Source of the DNA: Fen-1254 sp963769605
GTDB taxonomy: Bacteria > Bacteroidota > Ignavibacteria > UBA10030
DNA length: 64,000 nt
Direction: 5' to 3'
Assembly: GCA_963769605.1 (NCBI GenBank)
Contig: CAVYML010000001.1
Span: forward strand, 1 to 64,000
Part shown: one piece after another, positions 7,358-16,640 of the stretch
Layout: each line of letters starts with the position of its first letter
Numbering within the stretch: position 1 is the first letter of the stretch
Program-made: the position numbers and the translations under genes
Notes under the pieces: model-generated
Database searches by the model: none
Seen by the model: only the letters and a program-made list of their open reading frames with translations
Told to the model about the DNA's origin: nothing

Positions 7358-8550
7358 CTAAGGTTACACTTGGACAGCTCGGAGAGTTTAGTAATGGTGT
7401 GAATTTCAAGAGTACCCAGATGGGTAGAGGAACTCGCTTAATTAATGTTAAAGATATAACCGTTAATACCTGGATGAAAGTAGAAAATTTTGATTTTGTT
7501 GATGTGCCATTTAATAATGAAAATATTGCTACAGAAGAAGATCTCTTTTTTGTTAGATCATCCGTAAAACTTAGTGGTATCGCTCTTGTTTCAAAAATTA
7601 ATCAATTAGATGAAAATACAATTCATTGTGGCTTCGTTATCAGATTCAGGCCAACGAGTGATCTTATTGATACTGATTATTTGCTCTATCTTTTCCGTAG
7701 TCCTCAATATCGAAAAAGGTTAATAGGTTTATCAAGCGGTACTGCGATTGTAAATATTTCGCAGACAGTTCTAAAAGGTCTTGACTTTCCCATCCCTCCT
7801 TTGGAAAAGCAACGAAAGATATCCTTAACATTAAAGAACTACGATGATCTTATTGAAAACAATCTCCGGCGGATCAAACTACTCGAAGACTTTGCCCTGC
7901 AGTTTTATAAAGAATGGTTTGTGTGTTTGCGTTTCCCAGGTTATGAACACACCAAAATTGTCAAAGGTGTGCCGGACGGGTGGGAGAAGAAGAAGCTTGG
8001 AGATATTTGCGAAGAGATAAAAGAAATAGTTCTCCCGGAAAATGTAGATTCAGACACTCCCTACATCGGACTTGAACACATGCCTCGTAAATCAATAACA
8101 CTCTCGACTTGGGGAAAAGCAGAGGATGTTACAAGCGCAAAGCATCGATATAGAAACGGTGATATATTATTCGGAAAAATCAGACCCTACTTTCATAAAG
8201 TTGGTATCGCACTAACGGATGGAATCGCTTCTTCAGATGCAATCGTCATAAGAGCTTTCAATGAAGAATTGCAGAACTTGGTTCTCCTTACAGTTTCAAG
8301 CGATTATTTCGTTGCAGATACCTCGCAAAGAATGAAAGAAGGTTCCAAGATGCCTCGGGCAGATTGGAAGCAAATGCAACAATGGCCTGTCTTAAAACCC
8401 AAGTCAGGACTTATCGCGTCCTTGAATGATCAAATGAATCCAATTGTCGCTCAATTGAAAACATTAGTCATCCAGAATATTAAGCTCAAACAAGCCCGCG
8501 ACATTTTACTGCCAAAGTTAATGAGCGGCGAGGTGGAGGTGAATGTATAG
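7354..8550 (+). CDS. hsdS: Type I restriction-modification system specificity subunit
   Basis: A 398-residue HsdS with two target-recognition domains (about residues 1-150 and 205-360). They are separated and followed by the conserved helices (PPLEKQRKISLTLKNYDDLIENN and the terminal KQARDILLPKLMSGEVEV), so it recognises a bipartite sequence. The target cannot be read from the sequence. The start overlaps the hsdM stop. The last 14 bases of the conserved tail (GGCGAGGTGGAGGT, 8527-8540) recur exactly at 11556-11569 at the end of the DUF4209-type gene. The next gene begins 5 nt downstream. Confidence 0.93.
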   Translation: MTKVTLGQLGEFSNGVNFKSTQMGRGTRLINVKDITVNTWMKVENFDFVDVPFNNENIATEEDLFFVRSSVKLSGIALVSKINQLDENTIHCGFVIRFRPTSDLIDTDYLLYLFRSPQYRKRLIGLSSGTAIVNISQTVLKGLDFPIPPLEKQRKISLTLKNYDDLIENNLRRIKLLEDFALQFYKEWFVCLRFPGYEHTKIVKGVPDGWEKKKLGDICEEIKEIVLPENVDSDTPYIGLEHMPRKSITLSTWGKAEDVTSAKHRYRNGDILFGKIRPYFHKVGIALTDGIASSDAIVIRAFNEELQNLVLLTVSSDYFVADTSQRMKEGSKMPRADWKQMQQWPVLKPKSGLIASLNDQMNPIVAQLKTLVIQNIKLKQARDILLPKLMSGEVEVNV

Positions 8551-8555
8551 GAAAT

Positions 8556-9936
8556 ATGGCTACAGAATCTGTTCTACTAACAATTCAAGATCTTCGTGAT
8601 TCCTGCTGGAAAGAAGCAATAGCACAATCTGAGAAAAAGGATTGCTCTCACTATCATTCTTTGTTCTTAGCAAGGTTCAGACAAGCTGAGGAATCTTCTA
8701 ATCAAAAACAGCAAAATGTTTTCCGGTTACTTACCGATATCACTTCGTTGTTTATGCGTTCTGATAATTGTAAAGAGCCATACGGTCCAATGGCTGTTAT
8801 GGATGGGAAAAGAAGTGCCATTATTGATGATTTCTCAGAAGAACAGCTGAATATTTTAAAGGAATTCATTCCGGAAATTGATGATCCAGAATTGCGAGCA
8901 AGAATTTCAGATGTTATCTGGCTTCGACAACGAGATTATAAAGTTGCTGAAATTGCAATTGACAGCTATCTCGAAACTGCCCTTCGGCTTGAGGACCCAG
9001 ATCATTGGCCATCCTGTTTTGATAGAATTGAAAGAGCATTTCGGTTAGCTGCATCACTTGGGGACTCTAATGGAAAATTTGATAAGGTTGTTGCGCACAT
9101 TGAAAATATGCTCGAAAAATATGATGGCAATGATCCTTTGTACCTATCTGAAAAGTTGATGGGATTGTTATGTGAGAGCAAAGAAGGTGATCCCGTAAAA
9201 TATTCACAGCTTACCGAGAAGTTGGCTACAAATGCGGAGAAAGCACATGATTGGCAACGGGCACAAACTCACTGGTTAAGAAAAGCGGAATGGGATCGTA
9301 TAGGTAAAAATGAAGAAGCGAGAAAAAGCTCCCTGATCAGTGCAGCTGAGACTTATGTCAAGCTTGCAGAAGGATCGATAAGTGGAGAGCGTAAAAGTTA
9401 TATGGTGGCAAGTTCACATCTCACGAAGGCGATTGAAGCCTACAGACGAATCGGAGGAATGAAAGATCGGATTGATGAACTGCACTCAATATTATTGACC
9501 TATGAGAAAGAGTCATTAAAAGAGTTCGGCGTCATTTCGGCACCACCAATGGATTTGTCAAAAGCTATTGAAGGCGCTCGTGAAAGTGTTAAAGGCAAAT
9601 GTGTAATAGATTCTCTTTTTGTCTTTTCACAAAATTTTCGAATAGAGACAGTTGATAATCTTAAAAAAAGAATTCAGGACCACATCAAGATAGCTCCATT
9701 ATCTTATATGATGAGTGGAGTCATTGTAAATGAAAAAGGTAAAGTCGTCGGTAAGAAACCGGGTCTGCTATTAGAAGATAAGGATGAACAAGAACTAGCA
9801 CTCAGGCCGCATATGTTTCAAGAGGCTAAAATGGGTTATTGGATTGATGTGCAAGCGCTTATTGATCCGATGCGTAGGCAAATTAATCTAGAGCATTATG
9901 TTACTGTTAACGATTTAGCTCCCATTATAGTTAATA
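8556..9936 (+). pseudogene. DUF4209-type protein, 5' part (IS-interrupted)
   Basis: The 5' portion (about 460 codons) of a gene split by the element at 9937-11110. It is all-helical, with TPR-like segments (HWQRAQTHWLRKAEWDRIG) and no recognised catalytic motif. Reading stops a few codons into the IS. Removing the IS and one copy of the 5-bp duplication joins APIIVNN to PLIPEHREYFF in frame, giving an intact product of about 610 residues. Its place inside an hsd operon suggests an accessory to restriction or a separate defence protein. The function is unknown. Codon use matches the neighbours, so the insertion looks recent. Confidence 0.7.
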
Positions 9937-11110
9937 ACTCATGTTACGCATAGACAGGATTATTTGAAAAAGCAATGGGTTTCAATTGACGCAATTGACT
10001 ATAGGCAGTCATGAGAGCCTGCATATAGATACCAAGCTTCAAAGCTGTATGATTTTTTCCGGTAGAGATTTTAAGCATTTCGAGTTTGACATAGGCACAG
10101 AGAGCGGCATAGAAATGGGTTGTTTGTGTGGCAACCGTACGAGTCGGTGATTTTTCAAGAGAAGCATTTTGCTTAAGCGACTTATGATATTCTTCGACAT
10201 GCCATCGTTTACGATAGAGTGTCGTCATTTCCTCGTAGGTGAGTGTCGTATGACTGGTAACCAAATACAAAACACCAATACTTCCATCTTTGTTTGCAAA
10301 GACTTGTTTGGCCAGCAAAAGCGGGAAATCTACTCCTTCAAGATAGATTTCCATGGTGCTCCGTTCTGTCATGGTCACGGTGTCAACAGACTGATACTTT
10401 CCTTGTCGTTTATCGGTCTTGGAAAGGGCTACCTTACGATTATTTTTCAGCGGCATCACAAAATGTTTCTTCAACGTATGCTTGACAAACATCATGTTAT
10501 CGGCGGAAGCATACCAAACATCGTTCAAAACATAGCAAAATTGAATGCAATTCTTGATACATGCTTGTAACAGACGCTGATAATATGTGTTCTTTGAAAC
10601 AGGACTTCGTCTTCGGTCTTTTTTGGTGGCTGGATCCACATAGTAATCCGTTTTCGCGATAATCTCGAAACCGACAGGTAAAGAGACACCATCGTGTACC
10701 GGACTATGGTATAATGCTGTCATAAAATTAATCCCTTTGACCTGGCAACCCTTGGTATGATCATAATGCCAGCACACGATATCATTCTCATCCGTGTAGG
10801 GCTTTTCTTCGATGCTATCGTCCAAGGCAATAATACCATTGGGAGATTCTATCTCTCGAACGTGTGGTTTCACCAAATGCCATAAATCTTTTGACCGTGG
10901 GATGGTCTCTGATAATGATCGAGTAATCTTGTCGTGACTCAATGAACCGTGTAATAAGTTCGATAACCGTGTCGCCGGCGTTTGTGAATATGAACATATT
11001 AAATAATCGCTGTATATATCTAACATTGATTTGTTCATCAGGTAGGTCCTTTCTTTTGCTTAAGGATAACCTAATGTACTCTTCTTTTCTCTATTTTGCG
11101 TAACATGAGT
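9937..11110. mobile_element. IS4-superfamily insertion sequence, complete
   Basis: This 1174-bp element has terminal inverted repeats ACTCATGTTACGCA (9937-9950) and TGCGTAACATGAGT (11097-11110), flanked by a 5-bp target duplication TAATA (9932-9936 and 11111-11115). It encodes one transposase on the minus strand. The clean ends and intact transposase indicate a recent insertion. The new name and subgroup would need a database match; IS4 or IS701 groups are the likely ones. Confidence 0.85.
9944..11038 (-). CDS. IS4-superfamily DDE transposase
   Basis: This 364-residue transposase moves the element by cut-and-paste. The catalytic residues are visible: first Asp in IALDDSIEEKP (about residue 72), second Asp in VLNDVWYAS (about 172), and the glutamate in YRKRWHVEEYHKSLK. 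The last segment fits the Y-x2-R-x3-E-x6-K signature of the IS4 superfamily exactly. The full length with no frameshift suggests an active copy. Its stop codon lies close to the terminal repeat, as usual for compact IS elements. Confidence 0.88.
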   Translation of the reverse strand: MNKSMLDIYSDYLICSYSQTPATRLSNLLHGSLSHDKITRSLSETIPRSKDLWHLVKPHVREIESPNGIIALDDSIEEKPYTDENDIVCWHYDHTKGCQVKGINFMTALYHSPVHDGVSLPVGFEIIAKTDYYVDPATKKDRRRSPVSKNTYYQRLLQACIKNCIQFCYVLNDVWYASADNMMFVKHTLKKHFVMPLKNNRKVALSKTDKRQGKYQSVDTVTMTERSTMEIYLEGVDFPLLLAKQVFANKDGSIGVLYLVTSHTTLTYEEMTTLYRKRWHVEEYHKSLKQNASLEKSPTRTVATQTTHFYAALCAYVKLEMLKISTGKNHTALKLGIYMQALMTAYSQLRQLKPIAFSNNPVYA

Positions 11111-11573
11111 TAATAATCCTCTTATTCCAGAACATCGAGAATATTTCTTTGGTAAAGGGTTGTTGGCAGGTCTTCAAGGCGATTTTATTACTGCTATTCA
11201 TTTTCTTGTTCCTCAATTTGAAAATTCATTGCGTTATATCTTAGAACAACAGGGAGTTCCAACCTCGGGAATTGATGATGATGGTATACAGGAAGAATAT
11301 GATCTAAATAAATTGCTTTTCCTGGAAGATACAAAGAAACTCTTTGGGGAAAATCTCATATTTCATTTACAGGGGTTACTTGTAGAAAAAGAGGGTGCGA
11401 ATATTAGAAATCGAATGGCACATGGACTAATGTATCCAGGTGATTTTCATTCGCCGGATTGCATATATCTTTGGGCGCTTATTCTAAGGCTCTGCTGTTG
11501 GCCTTCAATGACTAAGATTTTCGAGAATAACAAAGAGGACAACCAGCATTTGAATGGCGAGGTGGAGGTATAA
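11111..11573 (+). pseudogene. DUF4209-type protein, 3' part (IS-interrupted)
   Basis: This is the 3' portion of the gene beginning at 8556. It carries the recognisable C-terminal DUF4209-like block: LLAGLQGDFITAIHFLVPQFENSLRYIL followed by RNRMAHGL, a motif shared with HEPN-like proteins (R-x4-6-H). Without the IS it would complete the upstream frame. In its present state an internal start at 11160 could yield about 137 residues. It ends in GEVEV with the same 14 bases as hsdS, and its stop overlaps the next start by one base (TAATG). Confidence 0.7.
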
Positions 11574-13366
11574 TGTTTACGAAGAAAAATAGACCTGGAG
11601 CAGGTTTCGCAATAATGGAATCTGAATTGGATCCGTCTCCAAAATATCAAAAACCAAAGATTATGCTTGTTGATATTAAAGATGATGCAGAAGTAGTTCT
11701 AAAAAAAGCTGGTTTTAATGTTACATCTGGTACGTTTGGTACGCCATATAGGGTACAAAAAAAAGACCAGTACTTACCTGTAATCCCCAATGGGGCATTA
11801 AGGGATTGTCATGAGCAGGAAGTGGTTATAATTGATCTTTTTCCCAATGAACCACTCGATCAACCTGCCGGTGAGAAAATTATTTCTGAAGGTGAAAATG
11901 ATTGGTGGGCAAAGTGTAGCACTGGATTAATCGATCCTAGATCACGCGTAATGGCTCACTATAAAGAAGCTTTTGACCGCATCTTGGTTAACGGTGGTGT
12001 TTTTGCGGTATTCGCGGATTCCAGAGATAGTCAGCAATTGGTTTTTGGACGCGTTAGCCGTCACTATGGCTTTCAAATTGAGAGTGATATTCATTTTGAC
12101 AATTGGAGTTTCTTATCGGTCCTTAATTCTGATCAGTTCAGTGTGTCCGATGATCAAGGGAGGGAAATTATTGTTGAAGAATCTCATGATGAATTGGGCA
12201 CTTTTTTTAAAAGGCATTTTTCGAGAGCCAAATTCAAATGCGCTCTCGAAATGAAGTATTATGAGAAAAACAATTGGATTTCAATAGCAACAAATAAATA
12301 TGGAAAATCAATTGCTGGAATACTCGTTCCAGAAAAGAATCGAAAAGGAATAGTGTTTGTATTACCACAATTAGAATATAAGTCTGAATTTATTAATGAA
12401 TTGTTAACAAGTATTCTTCCAACTGTTACACCAAAATTGTTTCCACACATTGAAGGTGCTAGGTGGGTTGAAAGACCGATATATGAATTGCCTCAAATTG
12501 TAGACTTAAAAAGCCAGATAGAGGAAACTCAAACACAAGTGCGGGAAAAAGTTCAAAAACTCAAAGATCAAATTCAAAAAGAAAGAGATAGCAATAGTTT
12601 TCTACATGATCTTATCAGGGAAACTGACAGAAAGCTTGTTCAAGCCGTTTTGCAGACCTTAAGAACTCTCGGTTTCAAAGATGTCGTTGATATGGATGAG
12701 GAGGTCGAAAAAAACAAGGAAGCATATAAAGATGAGGATATTCAGATCAGGGATAATTCTCCACTGCTTCTTATTGAAGTGAAGGGGATTGGTGGAATCC
12801 CTAGCGATGCTGATGTTCAGCAAGTAGCAAAACATATTGCTCCACGAATGAAGAAACTTCAGAGACATGATATACAAGGACTTTCCATAATAAATCATCA
12901 AAGGCATCTTCCTGCTTTGGAGAGAGAGAACATCAAAACATTTCGAGAGGATATTATTACTGCATCAAAAAAGCAGGATGTTGGGCTTTTAACAACATGG
13001 GATTTATTCCGACTTGTAAGAAGCTTTATAAAAAATAATTGGACACATGCACAGGTTAAAGATATCTTCTACCAAAAAGGAAGAATCTCTTTGGTTCCTA
13101 GTCATTATCACTTTCTAGGAATCATTGACGAATATTGGGAAAAAGCTGATGCTCTCAGTTTTAAAATTGAAGAGGGAATCTTGAAAAAAGGGCACAGGGT
13201 TGCGTACGAATTGCCTGTTGAATTTGTAGAACAAACAGTAGAGTCACTTCAGATAGATGGCCTACCCGTTAATGAGGCGTCTAAAGGTGCTTTTGTAGGA
13301 ATCAAAACAAATCTCAAAAAAGAAGAAGCGAAAAAAGGAACTCGAGTATATTTAATATGCGAATAG
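11573..13366 (+). CDS. Unrecognised multidomain protein: coiled coil, nuclease-like core, EF-Tu-domain-2-like C terminus
   Basis: This 597-residue protein is of unknown function. Residues ~25-230 look like an alpha/beta Rossmann-type domain (PKIMLVDI, then VFAVFADSRD). A coiled coil follows at ~310-345. Next is a core with LLLIEVKGIGG, whose E-x-K fits a PD-(D/E)xK nuclease fold. Residues ~515-597 resemble the beta-barrel domain 2 of EF-Tu/SelB (FKIEEGILKKGHRVAYEL, then VESLQIDGLPVNEA and FVGIKT). I know of no named family with this order. It starts inside the stop codon of the DUF4209-type gene and ends 3 nt before hsdR, so it is made together with the restriction enzyme. A role as a second nuclease or a sensor of translation is speculation. 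Confidence 0.6.
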   Translation: MFTKKNRPGAGFAIMESELDPSPKYQKPKIMLVDIKDDAEVVLKKAGFNVTSGTFGTPYRVQKKDQYLPVIPNGALRDCHEQEVVIIDLFPNEPLDQPAGEKIISEGENDWWAKCSTGLIDPRSRVMAHYKEAFDRILVNGGVFAVFADSRDSQQLVFGRVSRHYGFQIESDIHFDNWSFLSVLNSDQFSVSDDQGREIIVEESHDELGTFFKRHFSRAKFKCALEMKYYEKNNWISIATNKYGKSIAGILVPEKNRKGIVFVLPQLEYKSEFINELLTSILPTVTPKLFPHIEGARWVERPIYELPQIVDLKSQIEETQTQVREKVQKLKDQIQKERDSNSFLHDLIRETDRKLVQAVLQTLRTLGFKDVVDMDEEVEKNKEAYKDEDIQIRDNSPLLLIEVKGIGGIPSDADVQQVAKHIAPRMKKLQRHDIQGLSIINHQRHLPALERENIKTFREDIITASKKQDVGLLTTWDLFRLVRSFIKNNWTHAQVKDIFYQKGRISLVPSHYHFLGIIDEYWEKADALSFKIEEGILKKGHRVAYELPVEFVEQTVESLQIDGLPVNEASKGAFVGIKTNLKKEEAKKGTRVYLICE

Positions 13367-13369
13367 AAC

Positions 13370-16300
13370 ATGACTAACGACTACACAGAAGACCGTCTCG
13401 TTCAACAAACCGTTGCAGACTATTTCCAAGATAAACTCAAATGGGATAGCATCTACGCATACAATGAAGAAGTCTTAGGTGAGAATGGGACACTTGGCAG
13501 ACTTTCAGAAAATGAAGTTGTGCTTACTAGGTATCTTCGTCAAGCTCTGGAAAGGAATAATCCGGGCTTGCCCGGTGATGCGTACGAATCTGCAATCAAA
13601 CAGATTATCGAAACAAGCGTTACAAAATCTCTAGTCCAAATCAACAAGGAAAAGTACGACCTGTTCAAAAATGGAGTACTCGTTTCGTTCCGGAATGAAA
13701 AAGGAGTGCTTGAAGAAAAACGCCTGAGAGTCTTTGATTTTGAAACTCCTGAGAACAACTATTTCCTTGCTGTCAGGGAACTATGGGTTCAAGGTTCTTT
13801 GTACCGCCGCCGTCCAGATATTCTGTGTTTTGTTAACGGTATCCCGCTTGTGTTTATCGAGCTAAAGAATATCCACAAAGACATCCGACGCGCGTTCAAT
13901 GAAAATCTGAGTGATTATAAAGATACTATTCCGCATCTCTTTGATCATAATGCTCTAATTCTCCTCAGCAATGGCCACGAGGCTAAGATCGGAACGATCA
14001 CGAGTAAGTTCGAACATTTCTTCGATTGGAAACGACTTGAAGAAGAAGACAAGGGCGTTGTCGACATGGAAACGCTCCAGAAGGGTATTTTCAAGAAAAC
14101 TAATTTCATCGACATATTTGAAAACTTCATTCTCTTCGATGACAGCACCGGAAAACTCATAAAAATTCTTGCCCGCAATCATCAATACCTTGGCGTTAAT
14201 AAAGCCATCGAAGCAGTACATAATCGAAAGAAAAGAAAAGGAAAATTAGGGGTCTTCTGGCATACACAAGGTGCAGGTAAATCTTATTCGATGGTATTCT
14301 TCTCCCAAAAAATCCATCGCAAAATATCGAGTAATATTACATTTCTCATTATCACCGACCGTGAAGACCTTGATGATCAAATCTATAAGACCTTTGCCGG
14401 TTGTGGAATCGTGGATAATAAAAAAGAGACAGTCCGTGCCTCTTCCGGCCATCATCTAAAGAATCTTCTTGTCGAACATAAAGCATTTCTGTTTACAATG
14501 ATTCACAAGTTCAATAAAGATGTCGACCCGAAAGATCCTTATTCAGATAGAGAAGATGTGATTGTCATTTCTGATGAAGCACACCGGACGCAATACGGCC
14601 GTCTCTCGCTTAATATGCGTAATGCACTGCCCAAAGCAAACTATATAGGATTTACCGGTACACCGCTTTTCAAAGATGATGAAATAACGAAGCGAATATT
14701 TGGCGACTATGTCTCTACGTACGATTTTCAGCGGGCTGTTGATGATAATGCAACAGTGCCATTATTCTATGATAATCGAGGTGAAAAACTACATCTTACC
14801 ACCACCGATATCAATGAAAAGATAGCGCAAAAACTTCAAGACCTTCAGCTTGATGTTGACAAAGAAGCACATCTTGAAAAGGAACTTGGCAGGGACTATC
14901 ACATCCTCACAGCCGACAAACGCCTCGATGCTATTGCAAAAGATGCGGTTCAACATTATGCCAAGCGGTGGGAGTCTGGAAAGGCAATGCTTGTATGCAT
15001 CGATAAAATTACAACTGTTCGAATGTATAATCTTATCATGCAATACTGGCAGGGTCAAATAAAAGAGACAGAAAAAGCGATCAAGTCGTCCATTGATGAA
15101 CAGGAAACAATTTTTCTACAAAGAAAGCTGGAATGGCTTAAGGAAACAGAAATTGCAGTTGTTATAAGTGAAGAACAGGGCGAAGTTGCTCGGTTCAAGG
15201 AATGGGATCTTGATATTCTTCCGCATCGAAAGAAGATCAAGGAAGGATTTGAAACCCCGGATGGCAAGCGTATCGATATTGATCTTGCCTTCAAAGATCC
15301 CGAACATAAATTTCGTTTTGCGATTGTATGCGCAATGTGGATGACCGGTTTTGATGTCCCTAGTTTAACAACTCTGTATCTAGACAAACCATTGAAAGCC
15401 CACACTCTTATGCAGACAATTGCACGAGCAAATCGTGTAAATGAAGGCAAAGGGAACGGTCTAATTGTCGATTATTGTGGCATTCTCAAACAGCTTCGTG
15501 AAGCCTTGGCAACCTTTGCAGTTGGAGGAAACGGAGAAGGTGGTGGCGAAATAAATGTAGATCCCGTGAGACCTGAAGAAGAACTTTTAATACAGCTAAG
15601 AGGAGCAATCGCCGAGGTTACAAGCTTCCTTTTTGAACGCGGATATGATATAAAGAAACTGCGAGAGAAAGAGGGTTATGATCGTATTGGTGAAGTTGCC
15701 AATGCAAAAGAGACGATCAATGCCAGTGAGGAAACGCGTAAACGCTTTGAGATCCTCGCGAGAGAAGTATTTAATAAATTTAAGGCATGCCTAACATCAG
15801 AGGAAATCAATAAATATCGATGGGATTATGATTCTCTAAATGCTATTTATCGTTCCCTGCAGAAAGATCGTGACGAGTCAGATATCTCAAGCATTATCAA
15901 AGAATTACATGCCATTGTCGATGAAGCTGTATCCACTCGCGTAGTTGCAGAATCCATCGATGATAATAAAACCTATGACATCAGCAAAATAGATTTTGAG
16001 AAACTCCGGAAGGAATTCGAAAAGCATCCCCGGAAGAATACTATAACGTACAACCTGAAAGAACTCGTCGAAAACCGATTGAAGAATATGATTGCACGAA
16101 ATCCGCTTCGCACAGATTTCTACAAACGGTATCAGGAGATTATTGCTGACTATAATACAGAAAAGGATCGTGTTACAATCGAAGCAACGTTCGCAGCGTT
16201 GCTCCGATTTGTTGATCAGCTTGATAAAGAAGAAAAGCGGGCTATCCGCGAAGGATTGGACGAAGAAACCCTTGCCCTCTTCGATCTTTTGGAGAAACCG

Positions 16301-16591
16301 AACCTGAAGCCGCGTGAACGCAATAAATTAAAAGCAGTCGCGAAGGAGCTTCTCGATAAACTCAAAGCAGAGCGTCTGAAAGTTCAGGATTGGCGCGAGA
16401 AAGAAGCCACCCGCTCAGCCGTCAAATCGTTCATCCACGACTTTCTTTGGAACGAACAAACCGGCTTACCGGCAGATAGTTATACATCGGGCGATGTCGA
16501 AGAAAAAGTAAATCTTGTGTTCAATCACGTTTTTCGACAGTACGTTGACGCGGCGCATAATGCGTATGTTGCAGCGCCAATAATATCATAG
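13370..16591 (+). CDS. hsdR: Type I restriction enzyme R subunit
   Basis: This 1073-residue HsdR performs ATP-driven DNA translocation and cleavage when bound to M2S. The N-terminal nuclease domain shows PDILCFVNGIPLVFIELKN (PD...E-x-K) at about residue 145. The helicase follows: Walker A HTQGAGKSYS (about 302), DEAH box ISDEAHRTQYG (about 401), GFTGTPLF (motif III) and the IARANR motif VI region near 685. The length is normal. The gene is intact although the operon carries an IS upstream, so the complete hsdMSR set could still be functional. Confidence 0.95.
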   Translation: MTNDYTEDRLVQQTVADYFQDKLKWDSIYAYNEEVLGENGTLGRLSENEVVLTRYLRQALERNNPGLPGDAYESAIKQIIETSVTKSLVQINKEKYDLFKNGVLVSFRNEKGVLEEKRLRVFDFETPENNYFLAVRELWVQGSLYRRRPDILCFVNGIPLVFIELKNIHKDIRRAFNENLSDYKDTIPHLFDHNALILLSNGHEAKIGTITSKFEHFFDWKRLEEEDKGVVDMETLQKGIFKKTNFIDIFENFILFDDSTGKLIKILARNHQYLGVNKAIEAVHNRKKRKGKLGVFWHTQGAGKSYSMVFFSQKIHRKISSNITFLIITDREDLDDQIYKTFAGCGIVDNKKETVRASSGHHLKNLLVEHKAFLFTMIHKFNKDVDPKDPYSDREDVIVISDEAHRTQYGRLSLNMRNALPKANYIGFTGTPLFKDDEITKRIFGDYVSTYDFQRAVDDNATVPLFYDNRGEKLHLTTTDINEKIAQKLQDLQLDVDKEAHLEKELGRDYHILTADKRLDAIAKDAVQHYAKRWESGKAMLVCIDKITTVRMYNLIMQYWQGQIKETEKAIKSSIDEQETIFLQRKLEWLKETEIAVVISEEQGEVARFKEWDLDILPHRKKIKEGFETPDGKRIDIDLAFKDPEHKFRFAIVCAMWMTGFDVPSLTTLYLDKPLKAHTLMQTIARANRVNEGKGNGLIVDYCGILKQLREALATFAVGGNGEGGGEINVDPVRPEEELLIQLRGAIAEVTSFLFERGYDIKKLREKEGYDRIGEVANAKETINASEETRKRFEILAREVFNKFKACLTSEEINKYRWDYDSLNAIYRSLQKDRDESDISSIIKELHAIVDEAVSTRVVAESIDDNKTYDISKIDFEKLRKEFEKHPRKNTITYNLKELVENRLKNMIARNPLRTDFYKRYQEIIADYNTEKDRVTIEATFAALLRFVDQLDKEEKRAIREGLDEETLALFDLLEKPNLKPRERNKLKAVAKELLDKLKAERLKVQDWREKEATRSAVKSFIHDFLWNEQTGLPADSYTSGDVEEKVNLVFNHVFRQYVDAAHNAYVAAPIIS

Positions 16592-16640
16592 ACAGAAGTT
16601 TGATGATATTAAAAAAACAAATATAGGACTATTCGTTCCA

